A stretch of DNA of 26,313 nt from the IMG/VR virus record IMGVR_UViG_3300017963_000691, positions 1-26,313 of that record, one strand, 5' to 3'. A program made the position numbers and the translations under genes. Every line of letters begins with the position of its first letter. The first letter of the stretch is position 1. Below, piece after piece: positions 1 to 7,055 of this stretch. Source of the DNA: a virus. Below the pieces are notes generated by a model. The model saw only the letters and a program-made list of their open reading frames with translations. It had not been told where the DNA came from and did no database searches.

Positions 1-452
1 GTCCGACTGTCAACAGCCATTGCTGTCAACCCATCTGATCGAACAACAGAATTGATTCTTCTCAACACGGCAAGCGAATCCAGACCGGCCATGATTGTCT
101 CAACCGTCAACCTGTTGTTGAACTCGGAGGATGACTGGCCTGAAGTCACAGCAGCCTTTACCGTAGGATCGTCCTTGTCTGCAATCGTCCTCGAAAAACC
201 ACCCTGAATCAGCCGAACTCCCTCATTTATTTGAAGATCGTATGTTCCATCGTTTACAGTAAGAGTGCTTACAGGATTGGGGTCTGGACTGACCGCCTTG
301 TCTGTTACATAAGTGAGAACATCCGCTGAACCCTCGAACAGACCGTATATCTGAGGAGGTATGACAAGTTGCCCGGATGCGGGAACGGTATATCCAGTGT
401 CGCTGATGACCACTGCACTTGCAGTATTGTTTTTAAGTATTCTCTGGGCCAT
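1..452 (-). CDS. Virion protein, N-terminal part (runs off left edge)
   Basis: The reading frame opens with ATG at 452 and has no stop before base 1, so only about the first 150 residues are seen. The N-terminus reads AQRILKNNTASAVVISDTGY followed by a VPASG turn and a PPQIYGLF strand. This is the small beta-strand opening seen in many phage tail or head-appended structural proteins. Later residues are a mix of short strands and a helix near the window edge. The start overlaps the stop of the upstream gene (TAATG), which argues for translational coupling within the virion operon. The exact role (fibre, neck or decoration) cannot be decided from this fragment. The virion assignment rests on the N-terminal pattern and on position after the capsid genes. 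Confidence 0.7.
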   Translation of the reverse strand, partial: MAQRILKNNTASAVVISDTGYTVPASGQLVIPPQIYGLFEGSADVLTYVTDKAVSPDPNPVSTLTVNDGTYDLQINEGVRLIQGGFSRTIADKDDPTVKAAVTSGQSSSEFNNRLTVETIMAGLDSLAVLRRINSVVRSDGLTAMAVDSR

Positions 453-889
453 TAATTTGTTCCCCTAATCGTCAGGTGAGCACCTATATTTTTCGGGCTT
501 GTTGTTACGGTCATAACTCTAGTTGCTATCTGGCAGTCTTTCGGAACACTGATGTCACCTATATCCCCTACGGCAAAAGTTTTAGTCCTGTTTGCCGCTG
601 GTATTGATACCTGTTTCAAAAGGGTTAAACCAATTTCATTTCCAAAGTGATAATAAACTCCAAAGCTATAGGCGACTAAATCTTCATTCCCAACCCATAT
701 CTCAGTTAGCTTGCCGTTGTTCAAACCAAAGGGAATCCCCACTTTATTTGTCGGACGACCATGATGTTCCAACCATGTCCACGCTGGATTCGCACCGCCC
801 TTTCCGAAATCGTAGGTAGGTTTCCCTGAATTCGCAACGGCCTGTTGCACCAGTTCCTCAACCAAAGCAAGCTTGTCGCAACTCAACAT
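452..889 (-). CDS. Putative virion-associated protein, 145 aa
   Basis: I do not recognise the family. The protein starts with a short helix (MLSCDKLALVEELVQQAV), then a glycine/aromatic-rich stretch (FGKGGANPAWTWLEHHG), and finishes as a predicted beta-rich domain with alternating hydrophobic strands. The start overlaps the preceding gene by 7 bases (ATGTTGA) and GGGAG lies about 10 bases upstream. It sits in an uninterrupted row of capsid-downstream genes, so a structural or head-tail joining role is the natural inference. No enzyme motif or membrane segment is visible. Confidence 0.65.
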   Translation of the reverse strand: MLSCDKLALVEELVQQAVANSGKPTYDFGKGGANPAWTWLEHHGRPTNKVGIPFGLNNGKLTEIWVGNEDLVAYSFGVYYHFGNEIGLTLLKQVSIPAANRTKTFAVGDIGDISVPKDCQIATRVMTVTTSPKNIGAHLTIRGTN

Positions 890-1266
890 GGCGAAGTTTC
901 TCCCGTTGAAAATACATTGTTGCAGGATGTTATGTAATTTTCATTGACATCTCTGACAAGTGTTCCTGTCACCCTGCTGTCTTCGGTCGTGTCGTCGTTG
1001 TAGTATATGAAAGTATATCCGCCAATATACTTGACTCCATCGTTGCCGTTGTATCTGGTGAACGTCACTTCCGCTTTCTTGATCGACCTTGCGACATCTG
1101 AAAAATATTCTATTTTTGAAATCAAGCCGGATGTTCTTGTTATGGTAGGAAAACAATTTGCAGAACTCAAGCGAGAATCAATCTCGCCCAAGATCTTGTC
1201 TAGTTTTTCACTTGTAAAGGTATTACCAGTTTCATCATGGTATACCCTGTTGCTGTCAATGGCCAT
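883..1266 (-). CDS. Putative head-tail region protein, 127 aa
   Basis: Unrecognised 127-residue protein. The N-terminal half is charged and helical (EKLDKILGEIDSRL). The second half consists of amphipathic strands (KKAEVTFTRYNG, YIGGYTFIYYNDD) that look like a small beta-sandwich. It ends with two cysteines, one the last residue. An AAGGA element lies about 12 bases before the ATG, longer than ideal. The gene is 14 bases downstream of the 439-residue virion protein and overlaps the next gene. Size, fold pattern and place suit an adaptor, stopper or tail-completion protein, but that is inference. Confidence 0.65.
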   Translation of the reverse strand: MAIDSNRVYHDETGNTFTSEKLDKILGEIDSRLSSANCFPTITRTSGLISKIEYFSDVARSIKKAEVTFTRYNGNDGVKYIGGYTFIYYNDDTTEDSRVTGTLVRDVNENYITSCNNVFSTGETSPC

Positions 1267-1280
1267 CTGTCAGTCTGTCC

Positions 1281-2600
1281 TTATGCGTTTACAAGCGCCT
1301 TTCTGTAGTCAATATACACGGCTTCAGTGCATCTTGGAGGCGATTGCATCTTGTTCCGGTCTGAAGGATCAATGTTGAATGCAATAAACTTATAACCTGT
1401 GCTTGTATTGTTGTTGTCTTTCACTGGAGGAAGTTCGGCATACCAGCCTGTCGCATCGTCAAGTCCACCTGTTAGGTTTGTTGCAACCAATGCTGACTGA
1501 ACTCCTGTTCCGTCACCGCCATAAATCAATTGCATGATTCTCTTTGCGTCTGCATCTGCGTTTACAGCATCTGCAACTTCCTGTGCCGTGGAAATTATGG
1601 CCGAAACGCCATCTGTTTCAAGAGACACGCTGACCTTGTATCCTGAATTGAAATTTCCGGTCACTGTCACCGCCAATGCACTTGTTGGAGCAGCAGGATC
1701 TAGCATCTCAAATTCGGTGTTGTTTCCATTAGAATTCAAGATCATGCTCGTAATATCGAGCTGTGCGTTGCCGGTGTCATTTGACAATGACGCTCTTGTT
1801 CCTGCGTTTCCGGGGAACTTCCTTACGCCATCCAAAAATACCTTGGAACTGTTCTGCAAAAACAAATCGTTTGCTTCAAAAACGGTCATGCAACCATCAG
1901 ATGCATCCATTGGTTCGTTTTCAACAGGCTCATCGATTGCATCAATGTTTTCCTGCAGTCGTGTCACAACATCTAAAACGGATAAATTTTTACTGCATAT
2001 TTTGACGTTTGTTTCTGCACTGATATCGACAAGCGCATCGATCACTATTTCGGACTTGTCGTTTGCCTCATCGGCATTGATGCTGATGGAATCGATATTT
2101 CCTGTTCCGATCAATCCGTTGTCGGAAAAGACATCAACCTCATCGTTAACCCTGAACAAAAAGACATCTGGTGTCAAAAACGCTGTTTGGCCAGCACCCG
2201 GAGAGTTCAGCGTTCCACTGTCAATGTTGGTGCATATCTGCAATGAACCCGGCGTGTTTGTGTCCGGTGCGCTGCGATACAGGCGGTCAACCGCATTTTG
2301 TCCGTCCCATATGTCTCTTACGACTGCATACCAACCTACAGCACCTGCTGGCAGTGCGGTTGATGTGTCTACTGAGGAATCGAATGTCAAGGCGGCGTCC
2401 TTTTCGATTCCATCAACATTCAACCCTGTTGCAAGAGCTGAACCCACCTGACAACCGCATGCATCCAATGCGATTATGTCAACGGTGTCATTTGCACGAA
2501 AATAACCAGTAAAAGCCATTTCTTGACGTACAGAATCCAAAGAAGACGTAATAATCTGTCGAGCCATGAAATCTGTTCTTGTTAGATCGACTTGAGGCAT
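1281..2600 (-). CDS. Virion structural protein, 439 aa
   Basis: A long, low-lysine, Asn/Asp/Thr-rich protein that looks like an extracellular or virion beta-structure. The segment at about residues 330-385 (ISTAQEVADAVNADADAKRI, then GGDGTG and NLTGG) is the 'AAEVxAAINA...G.GTG...LTGG' repeat common in phage tail sheath, fibre and capsid-decoration proteins. Around residues 145-200 (FRVNDEVDVFSDNGLIGTG then strands) there is a second beta-domain. AGGAG precedes the ATG by about 7 bases, and an extended -10 promoter lies just upstream. It may thus be transcribed at a level set apart from the capsid protein. Fibre, decoration protein and sheath-like protein are all possible. Confidence 0.8.
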   Translation of the reverse strand: MPQVDLTRTDFMARQIITSSLDSVRQEMAFTGYFRANDTVDIIALDACGCQVGSALATGLNVDGIEKDAALTFDSSVDTSTALPAGAVGWYAVVRDIWDGQNAVDRLYRSAPDTNTPGSLQICTNIDSGTLNSPGAGQTAFLTPDVFLFRVNDEVDVFSDNGLIGTGNIDSISINADEANDKSEIVIDALVDISAETNVKICSKNLSVLDVVTRLQENIDAIDEPVENEPMDASDGCMTVFEANDLFLQNSSKVFLDGVRKFPGNAGTRASLSNDTGNAQLDITSMILNSNGNNTEFEMLDPAAPTSALAVTVTGNFNSGYKVSVSLETDGVSAIISTAQEVADAVNADADAKRIMQLIYGGDGTGVQSALVATNLTGGLDDATGWYAELPPVKDNNNTSTGYKFIAFNIDPSDRNKMQSPPRCTEAVYIDYRKALVNA

Positions 2601-2622
2601 AGCACACTCCTTTTTTTATTTC

Positions 2623-2631
2623 ATTATACCA
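2623..2631 (-). promoter_or_regulatory. Extended -10 promoter before the 439-aa virion gene
   Basis: On the minus strand the sequence TTGGTATAATG gives a perfect TATAAT with the TG-N extension, in the 36-base gap between two genes. No convincing -35 box is visible 17 bases upstream, as is common for extended -10 promoters. The start codon lies 23 bases from the -10, with AGGAG between them. A rho-independent terminator shortly upstream makes a restart of transcription plausible. Confidence 0.5.
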
Positions 2632-2636
2632 AAAAA

Positions 2637-2912
2637 CTATGCCCTGATGTAATGCGCCCACATTTTATCGTTACATCGTGGCAGCTCATGAAGCCTGTCC
2701 CTGTCTGTCTGATCTGTCAGTATTCTAAAACCATTGTTTCCTGCCAGCTCTTCAAAATCAATATCTTTAAGCAAGGATATGGAATCAAGATAAACTCTCA
2801 ACGTACCTGATTCAAATTTATGCGTTGTTGCATAAGTGTCGTTTATGCAATCCTTGTTCCCGCTGGGATCATCGAAAAAAACAGGTGTTCTTAGTTTTCT
2901 GCCAACTGCCAT
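2637..2912 (-). CDS. Small virion-like beta protein, 91 aa
   Basis: Unrecognised 91-residue protein. The central segment GTLRVYLDSISLLKDIDFEE resembles the 'vYLNGvrL..gvDYtE' beta-hairpin repeat of phage decoration and tail-fibre proteins. The C-terminal part is polar with one cysteine. An AGGCGG element stands before the ATG. The gene follows a strong terminator and precedes the extended -10 promoter, so its expression may be lower than that of the capsid genes unless there is read-through. A virion accessory role is inferred from motif and place. Confidence 0.6.
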   Translation of the reverse strand: MAVGRKLRTPVFFDDPSGNKDCINDTYATTHKFESGTLRVYLDSISLLKDIDFEELAGNNGFRILTDQTDRDRLHELPRCNDKMWAHYIRA

Positions 2913-2922
2913 GACGCCGCCT

Positions 2923-2952
2923 AAAAAAAACAGGCCACTGCATACAATGGCC
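2923..2952 (-). terminator. Rho-independent terminator after the capsid block
   Basis: The minus strand shows GGCCATTG, loop TATG, then CAGTGGCC: an 8-pair stem with one G-T wobble. It is followed by TG and a run of eight T. It stands directly after the stop of the 105-residue gene that follows the major capsid gene. Stem, tight loop and T-run are the standard intrinsic-terminator layout. Confidence 0.85.
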
Positions 2953-2970
2953 CGCCTGAAATTTCCAATA

Positions 2971-3288
2971 TTACTTCTGTTTGCTTAATATGGCATTAAT
3001 CATCTTGTCTCTGGTTCCACTAAGGTCAGTGACTCCCAAAGATGCACCGATTTCCGCCAATTGCGCTTTTGTCAATTTGCCCAAATCTTCTTCACTCAAA
3101 GGTTTGATCTCATCATGATTCAATTCAGGGACCGGCTTTGGAGCTGATGCCTTTTCTCCGGTCATTGCATCATGGTCCTTCTTTTTGGCGAATTTCCACT
3201 TGCTTCCGTAATTAGACTTCACAGGGTTTTGTTCTCTCGCATGCAAATCCCTTGAGCTGATGCCTAACTTGTCTATCTTCCATCCCAT
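2971..3288 (-). CDS. HeH/Rho-N-like domain protein after capsid gene, 105 aa
   Basis: The last 35 residues (LTKAQLAEIGASLGVTDLSG then a basic/helical end) match the helix-extended-loop-helix pattern of the HeH/SAP/Rho-N families. In these a 'LtkaqLkelaeelGi...gtKaeLi..I' motif binds nucleic acid or acts as a small fold. The first half is basic and disordered (NYGSKWKFAKKKDHD), joined by a Pro/Glu linker. Small proteins of this type are often found next to phage major capsid genes as head-fibre or accessory proteins. AGAGGT precedes the start. The gene is 51 bases after the capsid gene, with a hairpin in the gap. Confidence 0.7.
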   Translation of the reverse strand: MGWKIDKLGISSRDLHAREQNPVKSNYGSKWKFAKKKDHDAMTGEKASAPKPVPELNHDEIKPLSEEDLGKLTKAQLAEIGASLGVTDLSGTRDKMINAILSKQK

Positions 3289-3311
3289 GTCATTACCTCT
3301 GTCGTTAAAAT

Positions 3312-3328
3312 GCCGGGACTAGCCCGGC
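3312..3328 (-). terminator. Hairpin between capsid gene and 105-aa gene
   Basis: GCCGGG and CCCGGC form a perfect 6-pair stem around a 5-base loop, directly after the capsid stop. On the minus strand it is followed only by ATTTTAA, so it is at best a leaky terminator. It could instead protect the 3' end of a capsid messenger RNA. Confidence 0.45.
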
Positions 3329-3339
3329 CATTTATCTTA

Positions 3340-4920
3340 TCAATATGGTCGATCAAGCAACGGTTTCTTATGTTCGATACCGCCGACATTCATCCAGACA
3401 ACATTTACCCAAGGTCTAGGCACTTGAGGCGCTAGAACGTGAGCAAACAACTTGTTGGAATACAACCAACCAAGTTTGGCAAGATCAAATTCAAACAGTC
3501 CGGTCAACTGAGCCAAGGCTACAGCAGACTTGCCGACTGTATATTCGTTTGTCGCACTTGTTGGAGCACTTCCCTGATCGATGGCTGCTGCGTTTGGCGA
3601 CCAAAGATCTGTTCCCCATGCCCAAGATGTTCCGGGTATGTAGGAATCGTCATCGATGACTGTGATTGGTGTAGTGTTGCCAATTGCCGCTCCGTTCGGG
3701 ATTTCCATGATGAATTTGGGATCTCTTACAACCGGCTCCATGAATGTTCCTACCTGTGAAGGATCGGAAATGTAGCCCCTGTAAATCCTGAAGCTCAATT
3801 CATCACCCCTTGGAGTGATATCGAATTCAATTGTCTGACCGGCAACTGCGTTGACAGCGTTGGAGACATTTGAACCAATTGATTCGCCGACTTCATTCAC
3901 GGCACATACAATGTAGACCATGCCTGTCAGACGTTCGCCATTGGCTGCGAATTTGCCTGTTCCACCTGCATTGACTGCCGGTTGGGTGATTGAACCTGCG
4001 CCCGCACCGCCGAATGTGAAACCTGCTGGAGCACCAGGAATTGCAACTCCATTTGGATCGCCTGTCTTGACTACAGAGGAAAGTGCAGCATCTCTTCTGA
4101 AATGAACTACATTGCCCTGTACCCTCATACCGTCAACACTGTTGCCGATAATCATTCCCTTGGTGTTTCCTTGAGGCTGAATCTGGAAACGTGCAGCGGG
4201 ATCAAGGTTTGACTCGATGATTTCCAATACTTCAGGTGCCATGTAGATTCTCTTCATGGAACCATGCCTTTTGCCGAAACCTGTTGCCGCTGTACGGATG
4301 CCTTTTGGTCCGTCAGGCAATAAAGGCTGGCCTCTCAAATCGACAAAAATGTCTGTGTTTGAGAATGGAGTTGTAGCCAATGGAGACTTGGTGTATTCGT
4401 CGATTCCTTGGAATACGCCCTTGAAAACGTTCCCGTCCAAAGTGTCTCTTGTGTCTTCTGAATAAAGACTTGCATTGATCTGGTATTGGAGAAGCAGTTT
4501 CACTGCCATGTCGTTTGCAGATGCAATGTCAGGCTGTCCCATAGCCCTGATTGTATTTTGCAATACAGTCAGACCCTGGACGGCGCTTGTCTTTCCGTAT
4601 GGCTTCAAGGTGACTACTCGCCTTGAACCTTCGATGTTTGATTCTGGAGGAAGACTGTTGGGTGCAAAGGAAGCCTTTGTCTTGTGGTTTCCATATCGGT
4701 CAACGATTGAAAACTCATGGTTTACCTGTTCAGCCTTCTGTCTTGGAATATCCTTCAAAAGTGACATTTCGGCGGGATCTGTCTCGCTGTAAAGCTGGAC
4801 ATACGCCTCATCCTCTAAGTCTTCCTTTATGTAAGGCTCAATGCTTACACCTGTGGAACTGTCCACAGACAACGCCTTGCGGATCATTTCCAAAACCTGA
4901 TTTTCAGTTGCGTTCATCAT
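3340..4920 (-). CDS. Major capsid protein with Ig/FN3-like insertion, 526 aa
   Basis: Called as the major capsid protein on place (protease, scaffold, then this gene), size and sequence character. The N-terminal 70 residues are charged and helical and could be a delta-like scaffolding segment. The next 200 carry HK97-fold-like features: a long helix with NTIRAMGQPDIASANDMAVK and a receptor-like DGPKGIRTAATGFGKRHGSM turn. Residues about 320-400 (GMVYIVCAVNEVGESIGS, then AGQTIEFDITP and FRIYRG) read as an Ig/fibronectin-type strand series inserted in the capsid protein. The C-terminal end (NKLFAHVLAPQVPRPWVNVV) returns to capsid-like sequence. GGAGGT lies 5-6 bases before the first of two adjacent ATG codons. 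It is the best placed gene of the window for very strong expression. Confidence 0.88.
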   Translation of the reverse strand: MMNATENQVLEMIRKALSVDSSTGVSIEPYIKEDLEDEAYVQLYSETDPAEMSLLKDIPRQKAEQVNHEFSIVDRYGNHKTKASFAPNSLPPESNIEGSRRVVTLKPYGKTSAVQGLTVLQNTIRAMGQPDIASANDMAVKLLLQYQINASLYSEDTRDTLDGNVFKGVFQGIDEYTKSPLATTPFSNTDIFVDLRGQPLLPDGPKGIRTAATGFGKRHGSMKRIYMAPEVLEIIESNLDPAARFQIQPQGNTKGMIIGNSVDGMRVQGNVVHFRRDAALSSVVKTGDPNGVAIPGAPAGFTFGGAGAGSITQPAVNAGGTGKFAANGERLTGMVYIVCAVNEVGESIGSNVSNAVNAVAGQTIEFDITPRGDELSFRIYRGYISDPSQVGTFMEPVVRDPKFIMEIPNGAAIGNTTPITVIDDDSYIPGTSWAWGTDLWSPNAAAIDQGSAPTSATNEYTVGKSAVALAQLTGLFEFDLAKLGWLYSNKLFAHVLAPQVPRPWVNVVWMNVGGIEHKKPLLDRPY

Positions 4921-4934
4921 GGTTCACCTCCGCT

Positions 4935-5798
4935 TTAAGCTTTTTTGAGGCAGGACAAATCGCCTGTCTCTTTTGCGTGTTTCATTTCGGCCTGAGAAAT
5001 CTGACCTGATACAGCAGCCTTGAACAAACGATTCCTGTCTTCGGCAGAAATCCTCTTGTTTTCAGTCTGCGAATCTTCAGATTTCGCCAAAGCCATTCCA
5101 GCGACCTTCGGCATTCCCGGCATTTGTGCGATTGACTTCATCAAATCGGAATGCTGGACGTATGCCTTTTCGATCTTTGTCACCTTGTCGATGACAAACT
5201 GCATGGACTTCGCCAACGAAACAAGAAGCTTGTCCCTGTTGGGATCGGCATTTTCAGCGAGCAATTCACCGAAAACCGCAACGCCCTCTTCCAATCTCTG
5301 GCAGGACTTTCCGATCTCTTCAACAGCGTCACCCATGCCATCGATGAATTCAGACGCATCATATTCTTCCATGTCGTCTTCTTCGTCTTCAAGCAATTCC
5401 GACTTCTTGCACATTTTCTTCATGTTCTTTTTCTTCTTCTTGAAGAATTTTGGCGGGGTATCGTCATCGTCATCGTCATCGTTGTAGTCGTCATCCGCCT
5501 TCATCGATGTGTACTGCTTGCTGTCAGGATACTGACCGCCTGACTTCTTGGGTGTCTCAGCCGGATCTTTTCCAGAATCCGTCAATGTTCCCCTTTTGTC
5601 TTTCTCTGCACTGAGGTCCGATGTTGGAGCGCCTTTCTGGGCCTTATTCAACAACGGTGCGACTGCATCAGTGATTCCCTTGATAATGGCCTTGCCTAGA
5701 TCTTGCTCTTCGACTTTTCCCTGAGATTCATTGTTTTCCTCAGTTGCAATCATCTGATCAAGCTCGTCGGTTGCCGCCTTGAAGATATTATCTCCCAT
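4935..5798 (-). CDS. Capsid assembly scaffold-like protein, 287 aa
   Basis: Highly charged, helix-rich protein directly between protease and major capsid gene, the usual place of a scaffold. The start is set at ATG 5798 because GGAGG lies 6 bases upstream; an upstream TTG in frame would include that SD. From about residue 93 a run of aspartates (DDYNDDDDDDD, coded by a GATGAC hexamer repeat at 5461-5481) is followed by TPPKFFKKKKKNMKKMCKK and then an acidic block. The C-terminal third (helices with AKSMQFVIDKVTKIEKAYV) looks like a coiled coil. The final basic residues could contact capsid protein. The sharp acid-to-base switch is unusual for a simple scaffold. Confidence 0.75.
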   Translation of the reverse strand: MGDNIFKAATDELDQMIATEENNESQGKVEEQDLGKAIIKGITDAVAPLLNKAQKGAPTSDLSAEKDKRGTLTDSGKDPAETPKKSGGQYPDSKQYTSMKADDDYNDDDDDDDTPPKFFKKKKKNMKKMCKKSELLEDEEDDMEEYDASEFIDGMGDAVEEIGKSCQRLEEGVAVFGELLAENADPNRDKLLVSLAKSMQFVIDKVTKIEKAYVQHSDLMKSIAQMPGMPKVAGMALAKSEDSQTENKRISAEDRNRLFKAAVSGQISQAEMKHAKETGDLSCLKKA

Positions 5799-5824
5799 GC
5801 TCGCCTCCAAAGTTAAAATAACTA

Positions 5825-6616
5825 TTATTTATCGAGATTGAATTTCCCGGATAAATACTTCTGTGAATATTTTTCTGCCACGGACTTGCTGTAACCCTTT
5901 TTAATAAGGTGTTTTACAAGTTTTTCCTTACTGACTGTTCTGTCGTCGCCACCCTCTAAATCCTCTTTCGTGAAATCCTTTACGGCTGGTACGGCAAGTG
6001 CCTTGTCCAACTTTTCGTAATATCTGTCACGCATGAGAAGAGGCGTTTTGCCCATCATGCTTTTAGCCAACATTGTGACTGTGCAATTGATGTTTTGCGG
6101 TCTGAATGAGTGTGCAATGTTATATATGTCTGCTTTTGCTACAAATCGGCCATCTCCTGATCGCTTTTGAATCTTGCCTTCGATGGAAAGGCAAAGGCCA
6201 CGGTTGAAACCGGCCTTTTTCAACTGGTTGTGCTGCTGGACCACCATGTCGGTTGTATAACCGTCAAAGATAGGAAGATTTGATATGATTTCGCCCTGAC
6301 AACGCCAGCCCGGCTCTTCAAACCAAGCTTTTTTCCCGGTGGGAACGCCTGTCATGGCATGGGGAATGTGATTCCAGTTGAATTCTCCAAATTCCTTGAA
6401 TGGAGCGAAGTTTAGTCCTTTTTGTATTACAATGTCGCCTTCCCTGTCCTTGTCAGGCGTAGATGCAGTTCCAATGAAGGGATAGACCTCGGTTTGTCCC
6501 TTCTTTTCCGCTTTTAAAACAGGTTCTCCAAAACCGATGTCGGATGCATCCACGAATGCATAGAAACTCCCGTCTGACCGGACATAGAACCCATATTCGT
6601 TTAATTCTTCATGCAT
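5825..6616 (-). CDS. Prohead maturation protease, 263 aa
   Basis: Serine protease of the prohead (HK97 gp4/U35-S78) type, which cuts scaffold and capsid delta regions inside the procapsid. The family's opening motif appears as GTASTPDKDREGDIV (residues 49-63, like 'GyaStfd.DrqGDvv'). The catalytic His region is FNWNHIPHAMTGVPTG (His83 or His86). The Ser region is GLCLSIEGKI (Ser144). The C-terminal 70 residues are basic and not part of the protease core; they may be a targeting tail. AGGAG stands 5 bases before ATG 6616, and a good sigma-70-like promoter lies in the 78-base gap upstream. Scaffold and major capsid genes follow. Confidence 0.85.
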   Translation of the reverse strand: MHEELNEYGFYVRSDGSFYAFVDASDIGFGEPVLKAEKKGQTEVYPFIGTASTPDKDREGDIVIQKGLNFAPFKEFGEFNWNHIPHAMTGVPTGKKAWFEEPGWRCQGEIISNLPIFDGYTTDMVVQQHNQLKKAGFNRGLCLSIEGKIQKRSGDGRFVAKADIYNIAHSFRPQNINCTVTMLAKSMMGKTPLLMRDRYYEKLDKALAVPAVKDFTKEDLEGGDDRTVSKEKLVKHLIKKGYSKSVAEKYSQKYLSGKFNLDK

Positions 6617-6653
6617 GCTTGCTCCTGTGCATACGGATTTGCATCATGCATTA

Positions 6654-6682
6654 ATTTTATTCGGGGTTTATGCTCCGATCAA
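6654..6682 (-). promoter_or_regulatory. Sigma-70-like promoter before the protease-capsid operon
   Basis: Minus-strand TTGATC at 6677-6682 and TAAAAT at 6654-6659 are separated by exactly 17 bases. The -10 matches 5 of 6 consensus bases and the -35 matches 4 of 6. The element sits in one of the few real intergenic gaps of the window, 38 bases before the protease start. It could give the protease-scaffold-capsid genes their own transcript. Confidence 0.5.
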
Positions 6683-6694
6683 CTGCATCGAACG

Positions 6695-6916
6695 TTAAGC
6701 TTTCTTGGGGCCGATTTCAAAGGAATTTCTTGCCGGGACAATATCGTAATCCTGATCTCCAAAAACACCCAATTTCGGACAGCAGTGTTTGCACTCATGA
6801 TCCCCGCAAAGAGTCTCCCACACCCTGTTGACCTGAGCGGGTGTGAGAGGCATGTTTTTGGTTCTCACATAAACGGAAGTTCCATGATATGAATTATTCA
6901 ACTTTACCTGAACCAC
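6695..6916 (-). CDS. Small Cys-rich protein, 73 aa, GTG start inside repeat
   Basis: Unrecognised. The N-terminal strands (NSYHGTSVYVRTKN) are followed by a helix (LTPAQVNRVWETLCG) and a cysteine/histidine cluster CGDHECKHCC that could bind zinc. The start is taken as GTG 6916 because GGAGG lies 5 bases upstream; a TTG at 6901 is the alternative. Both the ribosome site and the start codon fall inside the last bases of the direct repeat, which also codes the C-terminus of the metallopeptidase. Before the esterase arrived, the two genes would have overlapped by 23 bases. A structural or protease-partner role is possible but not shown. Confidence 0.6.
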   Translation of the reverse strand: MVQVKLNNSYHGTSVYVRTKNMPLTPAQVNRVWETLCGDHECKHCCPKLGVFGDQDYDIVPARNSFEIGPKKA

Positions 6917-7020
6917 GTCTGCCTCCGAACAATATGAATTTGAACGCCTTCTTCACCTCATCCAGTGCCATGAGCTTGTCAAACAATGGAGTGATGTTTT
7001 TCATGCTTTCATTGTCTATC
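6894..7020 (-). pseudogene. Orphan 3' end of the metallopeptidase gene
   Basis: This stretch codes, in frame and ending in TAA at 6894, the last about 41 codons of the metallopeptidase now at 8067-9629. The orphan copy ends RRGSGKVE instead of SRGSGKVD. It has lost the rest of its gene because the esterase segment now lies between. It still carries the ribosome site for the 73-residue gene. An internal ATG could in principle yield a 36-residue peptide, but no good SD is seen. Confidence 0.8.
6904..7020 (-). repeat. Direct repeat copy A flanking the esterase (117 bp)
   Basis: Bases 6904-7020 match 8077-8193 in the same orientation, with one difference (T at 6918, G at 8091). The two copies are offset by exactly 1173 bases and bracket the esterase and its hairpin. 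Similarity stops sharply at 7020/7021 and fades just beyond 6904. High identity suggests a recent event or continuing gene conversion. Confidence 0.95.
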
Positions 7021-7026
7021 TTAGTT

Positions 7027-7050
7027 AACCCGCTAGCGGGGTAGCGGGTT
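7027..7050 (-). terminator. Hairpin after the esterase gene
   Basis: AACCCGCTA and TAGCGGGTT form a perfect 9-pair inverted repeat with a 6-base GC-rich loop, directly after the esterase stop and directly before repeat copy A. There is no long T-run on either side, so termination strength is uncertain. It may have come in with the cargo gene as its own terminator. Confidence 0.55.
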
Positions 7051-7055
7051 TTAGG

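Noticed and set aside
1534-2451. 305-codon plus-strand frame opposite the 439-residue virion gene
   Set aside because: A shadow of a real gene: Ser/Leu/Thr-rich with no domain, and the minus-strand gene has a promoter, SD and known virion motif.
5461-5481. Short tandem repeat as a possible CRISPR or phase-variation tract
   Set aside because: Hexamer GATGAC units only, in frame within the Asp run of the scaffold gene; no spacers, and a change in number would not shift the frame.
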